Shown one piece after another: positions 1 to 7,503 of a stretch of 64,000 bases of DNA (its first letter is position 1; each line of letters begins with the position of its first letter). Made by a program: the position numbers and the translations under genes. This DNA is from Iodobacter sp025352645 (GTDB lineage Bacteria > Pseudomonadota > Gammaproteobacteria > Burkholderiales > Chitinibacteraceae), in contig NZ_JAWQUO010000025.1 in NCBI RefSeq assembly GCF_033446605.1, positions 1-64,000 on the forward strand. The letters run 5' to 3'. The notes beneath the pieces are model-generated. The model did not search any database, was not told the origin of the DNA, and saw nothing but the letters and a program-made list of their open reading frames with translations.

Positions 1-123
1 CCGTTTCAATCGTCGAGCAGACCTGTGCGCTCTGATTCCTCGATTACTCAAAGCCGTGATGCAGGCTAAACCTTGTCCAAGAGGGGTATTTCAAGCCTCA
101 ATTGAGCAAGAGACATAATCAGG
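1..123 (+). mobile_element. Right end of an IS1595-family insertion sequence
   Basis: The window opens inside an insertion sequence. A 22-bp terminus at 102-123 ends in CATAATCAGG. The same terminus, directly or inverted, bounds three short elements at 6806-6874, 12701-12833 and 35833-36001. The reading frame through this piece resembles the C-terminus of ISXO2/IS1595-type transposases, and its stop codon lies inside the terminal repeat. The left end lies outside the window, so the target duplication cannot be checked; the right flank reads TTAATTTA. Family assignment rests on the protein tail and on the 8-bp duplications of the related short elements. Confidence 0.75.
2..118 (+). CDS. IS1595-family transposase, C-terminal fragment (start outside window)
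   Basis: Reading frame 2 is open from the window edge to a TAA at 116-118 and encodes the last 38 residues of a protein. It begins RFNRRADLCALIPRLL, which resembles the conserved end of ISXO2-like DDE transposases (typically FNRRFDLKALIPRLL). The enzyme would catalyse transposition of the surrounding element and probably mobilises the related MITEs in trans. The catalytic DDE residues are upstream of the window, so activity cannot be judged. It is too short for an ordinary ORF caller. The frame, the family-like tail and the position beside a repeat terminus make it convincing. Confidence 0.72.
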   Translation, partial: RFNRRADLCALIPRLLKAVMQAKPCPRGVFQASIEQET

Positions 124-158
124 TTAATTTAAACCTGCGCTAAGTTTTATTAATGATG

Positions 159-180
159 GCCGCCTTGGGCGGTTTTTTTT
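159..180 (+). terminator. Rho-independent terminator
   Basis: CCGCC, a four-base loop and GGCGG are followed by eight T residues. It lies between the insertion sequence and the lysis genes and would stop transcription coming from the transposase. Confidence 0.7.
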
Positions 181-202
181 CGCCTATCGATTTTGGAATC
201 CT

Positions 203-481
203 ATGCAAGAACATGAAAAAAACCTGATCTGGCTGCTCTTGCTGGGGGCCGCTATTGGCCTGGGCAAGCTACTTGTCTCTCAAGAAGAGCTCACGATCCG
301 TTTAGTGATTGGCCGCTCAATTTTAGGTAGTGCAACTACTGCCGTGGCCGGTGCGCTGCTGATCCAAATCCCAAATCTGCCGACGCTGGCGCTAATGGCT
401 GTGGGCTGCGCATTAGGCATTACCGGCGCTCAGTTCCTAGAAATGTGGCTGAAGAAACAAGTTTCAAAAATAAAGGGCTGA
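203..481 (+). CDS. Phage holin-like small membrane protein
   Basis: This 92-residue protein has three predicted hydrophobic stretches (about 7-25, 33-55 and 60-80) and a basic C-terminus ending KKQVSKIKG. That is the usual build of small phage holins of the LydA/P2-like group. Holins assemble in the inner membrane and time the release of the lytic enzyme. It begins a compact lysis cassette: the next start codon follows its stop after one base, and nested Rz/Rz1 spanins lie further downstream. The exact holin family cannot be fixed by eye; an antiholin is possible. Confidence 0.7.
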   Translation: MQEHEKNLIWLLLLGAAIGLGKLLVSQEELTIRLVIGRSILGSATTAVAGALLIQIPNLPTLALMAVGCALGITGAQFLEMWLKKQVSKIKG

Positions 482-482
482 T

Positions 483-893
483 ATGAACTTATTACTAAAA
501 CGAGATTTCTTTACCCCAGAATCCACTACTGGCGTTCTCTCGATCGATGGCGTGTTTCAGTGTTTTGTCTTGGAGGATGTAGATAGAAAACTAGAAACAG
601 GCGGGGCCAAAATCCACGGGCTGACAGCGATTCCGCGAGGGATTTACCCGCTTACAATTACCTATAGCCCGCGCTTTCAGAAGCCCTTGCCGCTATTGTC
701 GGGCGTGTCGGGATTTGATGGCATTCGTATTCACTGCGGCAATACAGATGCAGATACCGAGGGCTGCTTACTGGTGGGTAATGCCCGCTGGCTGAATAAA
801 GTGGGTGGCTCGCGCATCGCTTTTGATGCGTTGTTTACAAAAATCAAAGCGGCACTTGATCGTAAAGAAAAAGTGACGATTGAGATTAAATAA
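483..893 (+). CDS. DUF5675 family phage protein (candidate lytic or wall-active enzyme)
   Basis: A 136-residue protein with the DUF5675 pattern: an early block (FFTPESTTGVLSIDG, FQCFVLEDVDR), a central AIPRGIYPLTI, and the signature IRIHCGNTDADTEGCLLVG near residues 81-99. The H...DT-GC arrangement is reminiscent of the His/Cys active site of L,D-transpeptidase (YkuD-type) enzymes; that link is my inference. It occupies the slot between holin and spanins where an endolysin normally sits, and no other endolysin is visible. It overlaps nothing and starts one base after the holin stop. No signal peptide is seen. The family name is fairly secure; the function is not established. Confidence 0.72.
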   Translation: MNLLLKRDFFTPESTTGVLSIDGVFQCFVLEDVDRKLETGGAKIHGLTAIPRGIYPLTITYSPRFQKPLPLLSGVSGFDGIRIHCGNTDADTEGCLLVGNARWLNKVGGSRIAFDALFTKIKAALDRKEKVTIEIK

Positions 894-970
894 GCCGTCG
901 TAATTACTTAGTTATCCACAGTTTCAGTGGGTAACACAGTGAGTCATATTGCTGTAACTCAATCGACACA

Positions 971-996
971 AGCGCTCTTCGGGGCGCTCTTTTTTT
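971..996 (+). terminator. Terminator-like hairpin
   Basis: AGCGC and GCGCT arms around a short loop are followed by a run of seven T residues. It lies between the DUF5675 gene and the spanin pair, about 10 bases before the Rz start. Confidence 0.55.
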
Positions 997-1005
997 AGGC
1001 AAAAC

Positions 1006-1497
1006 ATGACATTTATTCAAAAAATATTAATTGGCTTAGCGCTGCTGTTTGGTGTTTTTGGGCTGGGCATGGCAACAGGCTGGCATTACGGCGCTGGCCG
1101 TATTCAGTCGCAGTGGAATTTAGCGCTCGCAAATTCAGAAAAAGCAGTGGCCACCATACAGCTAAATGACGCGGTGGCCACGGTGCAGGTGGTTACAGAA
1201 TACGTCGATAAAGTGCGCATCGTGCGCGAGCAGGGCCAAACCATAATCAAAGAGGTGCCGATCTATGTTACTCAAGAAAACGATGCTGCTGCTGTTATCA
1301 ACAATGGCTTTGTCAGCGTGTGGAACGCCGCAAACAGTGGTCTACCGCCCGAAGCCCCCGGAGCTGCTGATGCGGCCTCCAGCGGGATTAAGCTCTCTGA
1401 AATTGCAGAGCAACACGGCATCGAGGCCGGTTACTGCAGAGAAGTCGAGCAACAGCTGACTGCTCTGCAGGGGTGGTTGATTACTGTGCAGGACTGA
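1006..1497 (+). CDS. Rz-like inner-membrane spanin
   Basis: This 163-residue protein has one N-terminal transmembrane anchor (about residues 5-27) and then a periplasmic part rich in helix formers, as in phage i-spanins. A second ORF is fully embedded in its +1 frame at 1265-1459 and encodes a lipoprotein, the typical Rz/Rz1 nesting. The pair would bridge inner and outer membranes and fuse them in the last step of lysis. The last 17 bases overlap the 3' end of the convergent thioesterase gene. Sequence similarity to named Rz proteins is low, as is usual, so the call rests on topology and on the nested partner. Confidence 0.78.
   Translation: MTFIQKILIGLALLFGVFGLGMATGWHYGAGRIQSQWNLALANSEKAVATIQLNDAVATVQVVTEYVDKVRIVREQGQTIIKEVPIYVTQENDAAAVINNGFVSVWNAANSGLPPEAPGAADAASSGIKLSEIAEQHGIEAGYCREVEQQLTALQGWLITVQD
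1265..1459 (+). CDS. Rz1-like outer-membrane spanin lipoprotein, nested in Rz
   Basis: This 64-residue ORF lies entirely inside the Rz gene in the +1 frame. It starts with a lysine-containing n-region and a leucine-rich core, then a lipobox (ALSAC, Cys at residue 19), giving a mature lipoprotein of about 46 residues. The mature part is proline-rich near its start (TVVYRPKPPELLMRPP), as in Rz1 proteins. It would be anchored in the outer membrane and contact the Rz C-terminus across the periplasm. The whole-gene embedding matches the lambda-type arrangement. Confidence 0.78.
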   Translation: MLLKKTMLLLLSTMALSACGTPQTVVYRPKPPELLMRPPAGLSSLKLQSNTASRPVTAEKSSNS

Positions 1498-1879
1498 TTC
1501 TATCCAGTAGCTCACCGCTTAGCGGCAGCGAGCGCTTAGTTTGAGTATCAAAAAACACCAGTTTTAACCGGGCTGAAAGTGCCACTTTCGGCCCCTTCAT
1601 AATGTCTTGCACCACCCACGCTTCGGTGCTGGGCACTCCATCCCATTGCGTAACCACGCTCAGCTCATCATCTGGCCCGCATGGCCGCTTGTACTGAATG
1701 CGCGAGAATTCCGCTACCACCGCACCAATATTGCGCTCATTAAACCAAGCCTTGCCGTGCGCATTCCAAAAGTCTGTACGGGCTTGCTCTAAAAACTCCT
1801 GGTACCGCGCGTTATTCACATGCCCATAGGCATCGCAGTGAAAGCCTTGTACGAGAATTTTTGTTTCTGTTTTGATCAT
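1481..1879 (-). CDS. Acyl-CoA thioesterase, hotdog fold (YbgC/FadM-like)
   Basis: A 132-residue single hotdog-domain protein. The N-terminal motif DAYGHVNNARYQEFLEQAR (about residues 16-34) matches the 4-hydroxybenzoyl-CoA thioesterase/YbgC group, with Asp16 in the catalytic position and an HVNN turn. Such enzymes hydrolyse acyl-CoA or acyl-ACP in the cytoplasm. It faces the lysis genes, overlaps the Rz 3' end by 17 bases and lies just downstream of the integrase, so it sits inside the prophage-like region and looks like cargo (a moron gene) rather than a phage structural or replication gene. The natural substrate cannot be told from sequence. Confidence 0.8.
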   Translation of the reverse strand: MIKTETKILVQGFHCDAYGHVNNARYQEFLEQARTDFWNAHGKAWFNERNIGAVVAEFSRIQYKRPCGPDDELSVVTQWDGVPSTEAWVVQDIMKGPKVALSARLKLVFFDTQTKRSLPLSGELLDRISPAQ

Positions 1880-1897
1880 TGAAGTCTCTTTAATAAA

Positions 1898-3058
1898 TTA
1901 CCAAAGTTTTTCTGCTAAATCGCTAGCGCGTAAATTCGCATAGCGTTTGAGCATGCGCAAATCTTTGTGGCCGGTGATTTTTGCAATTTGAATGTCTGAA
2001 AGCGTGGTGCGCTCGTAAAAGCGGCAAGTGCCTTCATGGCGTAAATCATGAAAATGTAAATCTGGGCAGCCTGCTGCCGCAAAAACCCTAGCAAATTGCG
2101 CGGAGAGTTTTGCCGTGGTTTTGCGCCTTTCCAGCGCTGTGGCGCTGGGCCACGGGAAAAATGCCCCAGCAGTGAATTGAAAGCCCTCCATGCCGCGTTC
2201 GCCCGTTTTAACGAGATGAATATATCGGTTTAATATTTCTTTGGCTGTGCTGGATAGAGGCACTTGTCGTTTATCGCCATTTTTAGTTTTATCTAAAAAG
2301 ATGGTTCTTTGCGGCAGATCGATTTGCGCATATTCCAGCGTAAACATTTCACTGAGCCGCATCGCGGTTTCTGGGGCTAGCTCAAAAATACATTCCAGCG
2401 CGGCCTGCCATGTTAGCGCCAGCGGTCGCTCTTTACTTGCTGGTTTTTCTTTGTTCAAAATAGCTTGGCATAGTGCCAGCTCTTTAGCGCTGGGCCTGCG
2501 GTCGCGCTCTTCGGCGATCGGCACGGCAATGCCTTGCATTTCTACTGCATTCGCGTCGTCGTCGTTATATTTTGCGTAACTTTTGGGGAGTGAGCGCAGC
2601 GGATTGACGGCTAAAGAGGCATAGTGCCTGCGCGTCATCCAGTCGAAGCATCTGGCCAGCGCCCCCACATAGTGGCGAATCGTCACTGGGCTGAGTGCTT
2701 TTTCTTGTTTCATCTGGGAGATCCAGCGCTCTGCCCACGGGTAATCAATGCTTGTTAGCCGTGTGGCACCAATGCCATCGGTGATGCTTTCCAGTCGGTT
2801 TAGTAGCCGGATATCTGTGTCCGGCACGGCAATGGCTTTTTGATAGGCCCGAATCGCGTCTCTGACGGTGAGTAAATTCATGCCGTGCTCTGCCAGCTCT
2901 TGGGGGAGAATCCCCCGCTCTAAGAGCGCTTCTAGTTTAGCTATATAGGCGTCGCCTTCTGCTTCATCAGAGAAGGTAAAAGTGAGAGGCTTAGGCAGTA
3001 GTTTTTTGCACCTGACGGCGTATTCCCAAGAATTATTGCGCTTTCTTTTGCCGGCCAT
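1898..3058 (-). CDS. Tyrosine recombinase / prophage integrase
   Basis: A 386-residue site-specific recombinase of the phage integrase type. An N-terminal SAM-like core-binding region (about residues 60-160) is followed by the catalytic domain, with the first Arg in ETAMRLSEM, the HDLRHEG box, the GHKDLRML box and the nucleophilic Tyr in LKRYANL near the end. I chose ATG at 3058 rather than the in-frame GTG at 3070, because the GGGGTG ribosome site overlaps that GTG and is nine bases from the ATG. It is transcribed away from the tRNA-Cys gene, the usual place for an integrase beside its attachment site. The other prophage end lies beyond position 1. Confidence 0.92.
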   Translation of the reverse strand: MAGKRKRNNSWEYAVRCKKLLPKPLTFTFSDEAEGDAYIAKLEALLERGILPQELAEHGMNLLTVRDAIRAYQKAIAVPDTDIRLLNRLESITDGIGATRLTSIDYPWAERWISQMKQEKALSPVTIRHYVGALARCFDWMTRRHYASLAVNPLRSLPKSYAKYNDDDANAVEMQGIAVPIAEERDRRPSAKELALCQAILNKEKPASKERPLALTWQAALECIFELAPETAMRLSEMFTLEYAQIDLPQRTIFLDKTKNGDKRQVPLSSTAKEILNRYIHLVKTGERGMEGFQFTAGAFFPWPSATALERRKTTAKLSAQFARVFAAAGCPDLHFHDLRHEGTCRFYERTTLSDIQIAKITGHKDLRMLKRYANLRASDLAEKLW

Positions 3059-3111
3059 GATTAAATTCACCCCTGTTTATAAATTCGCGTAGACCACCAA
3101 CACGACTAATC

Positions 3112-3133
3112 AAAAAATGGCATGCCATTTTTT
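3112..3133. repeat. Perfect 22-bp palindrome upstream of integrase
   Basis: Six A, TGGCATGCCA and six T form an exact inverted repeat about 55 bases upstream of the integrase start. It could be an operator, an excisionase or arm-type site, or a terminator for either strand. No second copy was seen in the window. Confidence 0.55.
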
Positions 3134-3224
3134 AAGGGGAATAATAGGCTATTTCAGGCTGTTGTTGGCTGTTTTTTAGAGATATTTACATAACCGTAAG
3201 GCGCTGACAGGAACGCCAGGCAAA

Positions 3225-3251
3225 GAAAAAGCCCTGAATAATCAGGGCTTT
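3225..3251 (-). terminator. Terminator of the tRNA-Gly/Cys operon
   Basis: AAAGCCCTGA and TCAGGGCTTT pair around a four-base loop; read on the minus strand the stem is followed by TTTTTC. It lies 15 bases beyond the 3' end of tRNA-Cys and would end the tRNA transcript. Confidence 0.8.
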
Positions 3252-3265
3252 AACGGTCTTGCTTA

Positions 3266-3339
3266 TGGAGGCGGAGGCCGGAATCGAACCGGCGTAGACG
3301 GCTTTGCAAGCCGCTGCATAACCATTTTGCTACTCCGCC
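3266..3339 (-). tRNA. tRNA-Cys (GCA)
   Basis: The minus-strand sequence folds as a standard cloverleaf: acceptor GGCGGAG/CTCCGCC, anticodon loop TTGCAAA with anticodon GCA, T-loop GGTTCGATTCC and an encoded 3' CCA. It is the last gene of a five-tRNA cluster, and its 3' end faces the integrase, so it is the likely attachment site of the island to its left. Confidence 0.97.
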
Positions 3340-3381
3340 ATGGTTACTTAAATAAAGGGTTCTTTCTTTATTCTTAAAATT

Positions 3382-3457
<76 letters not shown>

Positions 3458-3478
3458 ATAGGGCAATACTACATGAAA

Positions 3479-3554
<76 letters not shown>

Positions 3555-3587
3555 ATCTATCATGCATCTTACAAGACTCAAAATAAG

Positions 3588-3663
<76 letters not shown>

Positions 3664-3701
3664 ATCTTATTTTAAGATCTACAACGGTACTCTGTATTTG
3701 C

Positions 3702-3777
<76 letters not shown>

Positions 3778-4057
3778 ATCGCGTTTTTATTGCGTTTTCT
3801 TTTCTGTCGTTGCACCAGAAGAGGAGTCGCATTATGAAGATGGCCCCTCACTTCGTCAAGTACTATCTACGTATTTTTCTGCTAGAAAGCTTATCGAATA
3901 GATAGTGTCTTGATATTTAAAGGCTAATAAGTCTGCTTATGTTAACCTTATACCTGCTGATGCTTGCCAGGGATACTGGTGATGATGTTTGTCATTAGCA
4001 AACCTTTATTTTTTATGCTGCCGAGATGACGGCGGCGTCTACATCGGAGGACTTCCC

Positions 4058-4975
4058 GTGTCTAAACGTATTGTTACGCTTGCTCATTATTATACCCAAC
4101 CAGAAATCCAACAAATGGCCGATAAAGTCGGCGATAGCTTAGAGCTGTCTCTTTATGCCAAAGAATGCGGCGCCGATGTCATTGTGTTTGCTGGTGTGCG
4201 TTTCATGGCTGAAACCGCCAAAATTTTAAACCCGCAGGCCGAGGTGATTTTGCCTGCGAGTGGCTCAACCTGTTCCTTAGTTACCCAAACCGATGTAAAA
4301 GCCTTACAAAAATGGCGAGAAGAGCATGCAGATTACGTGCATGTTTCTTATATCAATTCCTCTGCCGAGCATAAAGCGATATCGGATTGGATTGTAACCA
4401 GCCGCAATGTAGATGACATTATTGCCAGCCTTTACGCTGAAGGTAAAAAAGTAGCGTTCTCGCCAGACCGCAATATGGGGGCCTATTTAAACTTCCAGTA
4501 CGGCTACGATATGCCGCTGTGGAGCGCGGTGTGCGAAGTGCATGATAAGTTTAACCAAGCTGCGCTGGATGAGGCGTTTGCGGCGGTTAAAACGGCTAAA
4601 TACCTGATTGCCCATCCAGAAAGCCCACTGCCCGTGCTGCAGCAGGCCGATTACGTAGGCTCTACTTCTGGCATGCTGAACTGGATTAAAGCGTTTAATA
4701 AAGAGCCAGATGCGGTGATCTTTGTCGCGACTGAAGACGGCATTCTCTACAATATGGGTCTTGCTCGTCCTGACTTAAATATTAAGCAAGCGCCAATTTA
4801 TGCGGGCTGTCAGTGTAATTCATGCCCATATATGAAGATGAACACCATCGATGCGGTGAAGCGTGCCCAAGCGGGTGAGGGCACACGCATTGATTATCTG
4901 ACTCCTCAGCAAATGGATGATGCCCGCTTGCCGATCGAGCGCATGCTGGAATTCTCCAAGCGTTATTACCAATAA
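4058..4975 (+). CDS. nadA: Quinolinate synthase NadA
   Basis: A 305-residue enzyme that condenses iminoaspartate with dihydroxyacetone phosphate to quinolinate in de novo NAD synthesis. The three expected [4Fe-4S] cysteines are present: Cys72 (GSTCSLV), Cys159 (WSAVCEVH) and one in the C-terminal GCQCNSCPY cluster (Cys251/253/256). HYYTQPEIQ at residues 10-18 and SPDRNMGAYL near 135 are family motifs. I start it at GTG 4058, seven bases after a good GGAGG; an upstream in-frame start at 3989 would add 23 residues without homology and lacks a ribosome site. It belongs to the short NadA form. The next gene also acts on NAD, although no nadB or nadC is in the window. Confidence 0.95.
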   Translation: MSKRIVTLAHYYTQPEIQQMADKVGDSLELSLYAKECGADVIVFAGVRFMAETAKILNPQAEVILPASGSTCSLVTQTDVKALQKWREEHADYVHVSYINSSAEHKAISDWIVTSRNVDDIIASLYAEGKKVAFSPDRNMGAYLNFQYGYDMPLWSAVCEVHDKFNQAALDEAFAAVKTAKYLIAHPESPLPVLQQADYVGSTSGMLNWIKAFNKEPDAVIFVATEDGILYNMGLARPDLNIKQAPIYAGCQCNSCPYMKMNTIDAVKRAQAGEGTRIDYLTPQQMDDARLPIERMLEFSKRYYQ

Positions 4976-5133
4976 GCCTTTGAGCAAGCTGAAAGTGCCT
5001 ATGCGTAATCAATAAGCGGGCCTTTTGTATGAATCGCTAGCCGCCTGCTGAGTTTTTACTTGGCAGGATTTTGCTGGCGATTTGTTTTTTAAAACGCATT
5101 ATTAGCGTTTGAAACATTAACAGGGGGGTGATA

Positions 5134-6183
5134 ATGCTGGATTACCTTGTGTTTATTGGGCGCTTTCAACCCTTTCATTTAGGGCATTTGCAGGTCGTAA
5201 AAGCTGCTTTAGAGCGTGCAGGCAAGTTAATTGTAATTTGCGGCTCGGCTCGCCAAGCCAGAAACCCACGCAATCCGTGGACGGTGCCTGAGCGCGAGGC
5301 GATGCTGCGCTCGGCTTTGCCAGCAGAGATGCAAGATCGCGTGTTTGTGGTGGGCTGCTCAGATCGAATGTACAACGATCAGCAGTGGGTGACCGAGGTG
5401 CAAAGCCTCGTGGATAAGGTGATTGCGGTAGATAACGCTAGCCTAGGTAGTCGCGAAGCACAATTTAAAGTGGGCATCGTGGGCAGCAGCCGCAGCAAGC
5501 ACACCTATTACCTTGATCTTTTTCCTCAGTGGCTCAGGGTGGAAGTGCCAGAAATGATCGGCATCCATGCCTCACAAGTGCGGCGTAATCTATTTGCACA
5601 AGGTGGGGCAGGGCTATGCGCCGATAAACTGCCCGCACCCGTCTATCAGCATCTACAGCTGTTTCGCCAAGGTGAGATTTACGCCAATCTAGAAGCTGAA
5701 TGGTGCTTTGTGCAGGATTATCGTAAGGCATGGTCGACGTGTCCCCATCCCCCCACTTTTGTGACGGTTGATGCGGTGGTGATTCACTCTGGGCATATCT
5801 TGCTGGTGCGGCGCAAAAATCTGCCAGGGCGCGGGCTGTGGGCGCTACCGGGTGGCTTTATTAATCAAGATGAGCTGGTAAAAGACGCGGTGATTCGTGA
5901 GCTGCGTGAGGAAACGCGCTTAAAAGTACCTGCGCCGGTGCTGGCAGGCTCGATTCGCTCTTCACGGGTATTTGATCATCCGCATCGCTCTTTACGTGGT
6001 CGAACGATTACTCATGCTTTTTTGATTGAGCTGACGCCGACGGGTGAAGGTTTACCCAAGGTGCGCGGTGGTGATGATGCCGATCGTGCTAAATGGGTGC
6101 CGCTATTTGAGTTTAACCGCATGGAAGCAGAGCTATTTGAAGATCATTTTTATATTGTGAATTGGTTTTTGGGGCAGATTTAA
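5134..6183 (+). CDS. Bifunctional NMN adenylyltransferase / Nudix hydrolase (NadM-Nudix)
   Basis: A 349-residue fusion. Residues 5-170 are a nucleotidyltransferase with GRFQPFHLGH (HxGH at 15-18) and a C-terminal HASQVRR standing for the ISxxxxR motif; this half makes NAD from NMN and ATP. Residues about 207-345 are a Nudix domain with box G241-x5-E247-x7-RELREE, in which the usual Gly after EE is Arg262; such domains cleave ADP-ribose. The layout equals the known NadM-Nudix family (for example slr0787). The start at ATG 5134 is preceded by AGGGGGG; an in-frame GTG six bases earlier overlaps that site. It lies 158 bases after nadA on the same strand, so co-regulation is plausible. Confidence 0.93.
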   Translation: MLDYLVFIGRFQPFHLGHLQVVKAALERAGKLIVICGSARQARNPRNPWTVPEREAMLRSALPAEMQDRVFVVGCSDRMYNDQQWVTEVQSLVDKVIAVDNASLGSREAQFKVGIVGSSRSKHTYYLDLFPQWLRVEVPEMIGIHASQVRRNLFAQGGAGLCADKLPAPVYQHLQLFRQGEIYANLEAEWCFVQDYRKAWSTCPHPPTFVTVDAVVIHSGHILLVRRKNLPGRGLWALPGGFINQDELVKDAVIRELREETRLKVPAPVLAGSIRSSRVFDHPHRSLRGRTITHAFLIELTPTGEGLPKVRGGDDADRAKWVPLFEFNRMEAELFEDHFYIVNWFLGQI

Positions 6184-6221
6184 ACCATTAAGCACTCGTT
6201 ATCTAGTGAGGTATTAAGACG

Positions 6222-6665
6222 ATGAAAGTGATTGAATTAATCAATAAAGAATTTTGGGATGTGATTTTTTCTGATTTCGATCTTGGTGAGTATAGTCATG
6301 ATGCGGTAATCGAGTACGCCGCCACAGGCATCGAGATTGACTTGCAAATGGGATACATTTTTTTTGAAAATGAGGCCGAAGACACGGATGTTGTTATCCA
6401 TTCATCAAGTGCTAGGTTAAATAAAGTAATTGGTTTAAATGGTGGAGAATTCGTTCAGTATGAATTGGATGATGACGATATTGTGATTGCATTTGCTCTG
6501 CCTTTAACGGCTAATAGCGAGGTGATTTGGAAAAATAAAATCAACGAGCAATTTAGTCCTTTAATTAGCTCTGAACGTATTTTTTTATTGGCGGCGCAAA
6601 TATTATTGAATCAATCTGCGGCAGCAATAGTATCGAGTGTTTTAAAAGAGATGGGCGAGTTCTGA
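6222..6665 (+). CDS. Hypothetical acidic protein
   Basis: A 147-residue acidic protein with no signal peptide and no family I can name. It has an N-terminal region rich in Asp/Glu, a mixed beta-type middle (GIEIDLQMGYIFFE, VVIHSSSARLNKVIGL) and a C-terminal amphipathic helix (SSERIFLLAAQILL). Size and charge are loosely like type III secretion chaperones or small immunity proteins, but no diagnostic motif supports either. It starts 38 bases after the NadM-Nudix stop, behind a GAGG site, and could be co-transcribed. A solo MITE end and a short MITE lie just downstream. Confidence 0.5.
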   Translation: MKVIELINKEFWDVIFSDFDLGEYSHDAVIEYAATGIEIDLQMGYIFFENEAEDTDVVIHSSSARLNKVIGLNGGEFVQYELDDDDIVIAFALPLTANSEVIWKNKINEQFSPLISSERIFLLAAQILLNQSAAAIVSSVLKEMGEF

Positions 6666-6698
6666 TTGCATGCTCTCTAAAATTAGGGCAATTGAGCA

Positions 6699-6717
6699 GG
6701 CAATCCTATCAACTTAA
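6699..6717 (+). repeat. Solo end of the CCAATCC-type MITE
   Basis: This 19-bp segment, CAATCCTATCAACTTAAG with two preceding G, matches the inverted terminal repeats of the MITE at 60918-61112 (18 of 19 against its right end). No partner end is visible nearby, so this is a remnant. Confidence 0.6.
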
Positions 6718-6805
6718 GGCACTGTTGGGCGTAATGATTGCTTCACCGCTAAGCGATAACAATTCTGGCGCGTGGTGTCATTGTTTTATGTCATACAAAA
6801 ACTTA

Positions 6806-6874
6806 CCTGATTATGTCCCTTTATGCCGATCATCTCAGGTAAACAACAAAAAATGAGCAAGAGACATAATTAGT
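6806..6874. mobile_element. Short IS1595-type MITE (69 bp) with 8-bp target duplication
   Basis: It starts CCTGATTATGTC and ends GAGCAAGAGACATAATTAGT, near-identical to the inverted and direct forms of the insertion-sequence end at 102-123. Exact 8-bp direct repeats AAAACTTA flank it (6798-6805 and 6875-6882). It has no coding capacity and is presumably mobilised in trans. Confidence 0.85.
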
Positions 6875-6911
6875 AAAACTTATTTAATCAAACAATAAGG
6901 TTAGATAAAGC

Positions 6912-6951
6912 AATGCCCCAAATCATTCTAAAAATGATCTGGGGCATTTTT
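6912..6951. terminator. Strong bidirectional terminator
   Basis: ATGCCCCA-AATCATT and AATGATCT-GGGGCAT pair in a long stem with U-run potential on the plus strand. It separates the hypothetical gene at 6222 from the convergent gene at 6969. Confidence 0.8.
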
Positions 6952-6968
6952 ATTCGTAGCTGCTTGGT

Positions 6969-7289
6969 TTAAAACTGTAATTTGCGGCGGCGATACACTA
7001 GGGCGCTGATTCCAAGGCCGAACAATACGCTAGTCTCTGTGCTGACTAAGTCCGTGTTGCTACCAAGGTGGCTTAAGCTTATGTTTAAGCTTGCCCTGTG
7101 TAGCCCTTGTTTTAGGGAGGGTTCAGCAGCAGTGCGTGCCAAATTAAAGCTGCCTTTCATATTTTGTTCATTACTCAGAGCCTTAGGGCTACTGGCATGA
7201 AGTGATTCAAACTTTTCATGTGAAGTCAGAATGTGAGCATGGCTCTGGCTGGCCAGCAAAAAGCTTAAGGCTAAAAAGAGCATACGCAT
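6969..7289 (-). CDS. Small secreted protein with PEP-CTERM-like tail
   Basis: A 106-residue protein of unknown function. It has a clear Sec signal peptide (hydrophobic core 4-14, cleavage after SHA near residue 19). Its C-terminus reads STETSVLFGLGISALVYRRR, a short hydrophobic helix followed by an Arg/Lys cluster. That tripartite tail resembles PEP-CTERM or other exosortase-type sorting signals, though the Pro-Glu-Pro motif is replaced by STE. The middle has no recognised domain. No exosortase is in the window. If the tail is real, the protein would be processed and displayed at the envelope; otherwise it is simply membrane-anchored. Confidence 0.55.
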   Translation of the reverse strand: MRMLFLALSFLLASQSHAHILTSHEKFESLHASSPKALSNEQNMKGSFNLARTAAEPSLKQGLHRASLNISLSHLGSNTDLVSTETSVLFGLGISALVYRRRKLQF

Positions 7290-7456
7290 TGCTGATTTTT
7301 CTCCGACTGAAGCATTTAAAATTTAGGGTTATTTATTACTTAATATTGTCTGCTCCTTAATCAAGGCTGACAATGGTAATTATTACAATACGCTTTCCTT
7401 TTTTGAAAAGTACTGTATTCCTTACGCTGGTAAGTTGTTTTAGTGGATTTATGACG

Positions 7457-7486
7457 TAAAAAAGCCTGCATCACGGGATGCAGGCT
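7457..7486 (-). terminator. Terminator of the rbs operon
   Basis: AGCCTGCATC and GATGCAGGCT form a perfect 10-bp stem; on the minus strand it is followed by TTTTTTA. It lies 18 bases past the rbsB stop. Confidence 0.9.
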
Positions 7487-7503
7487 GGTTGTGTTTTTAC
7501 AGC

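Noticed and set aside
3989..4057. Longer NadA N-terminus from the upstream ATG
   Set aside because: The extra 23 residues do not look like NadA, and the GGAGG site fits GTG 4058.
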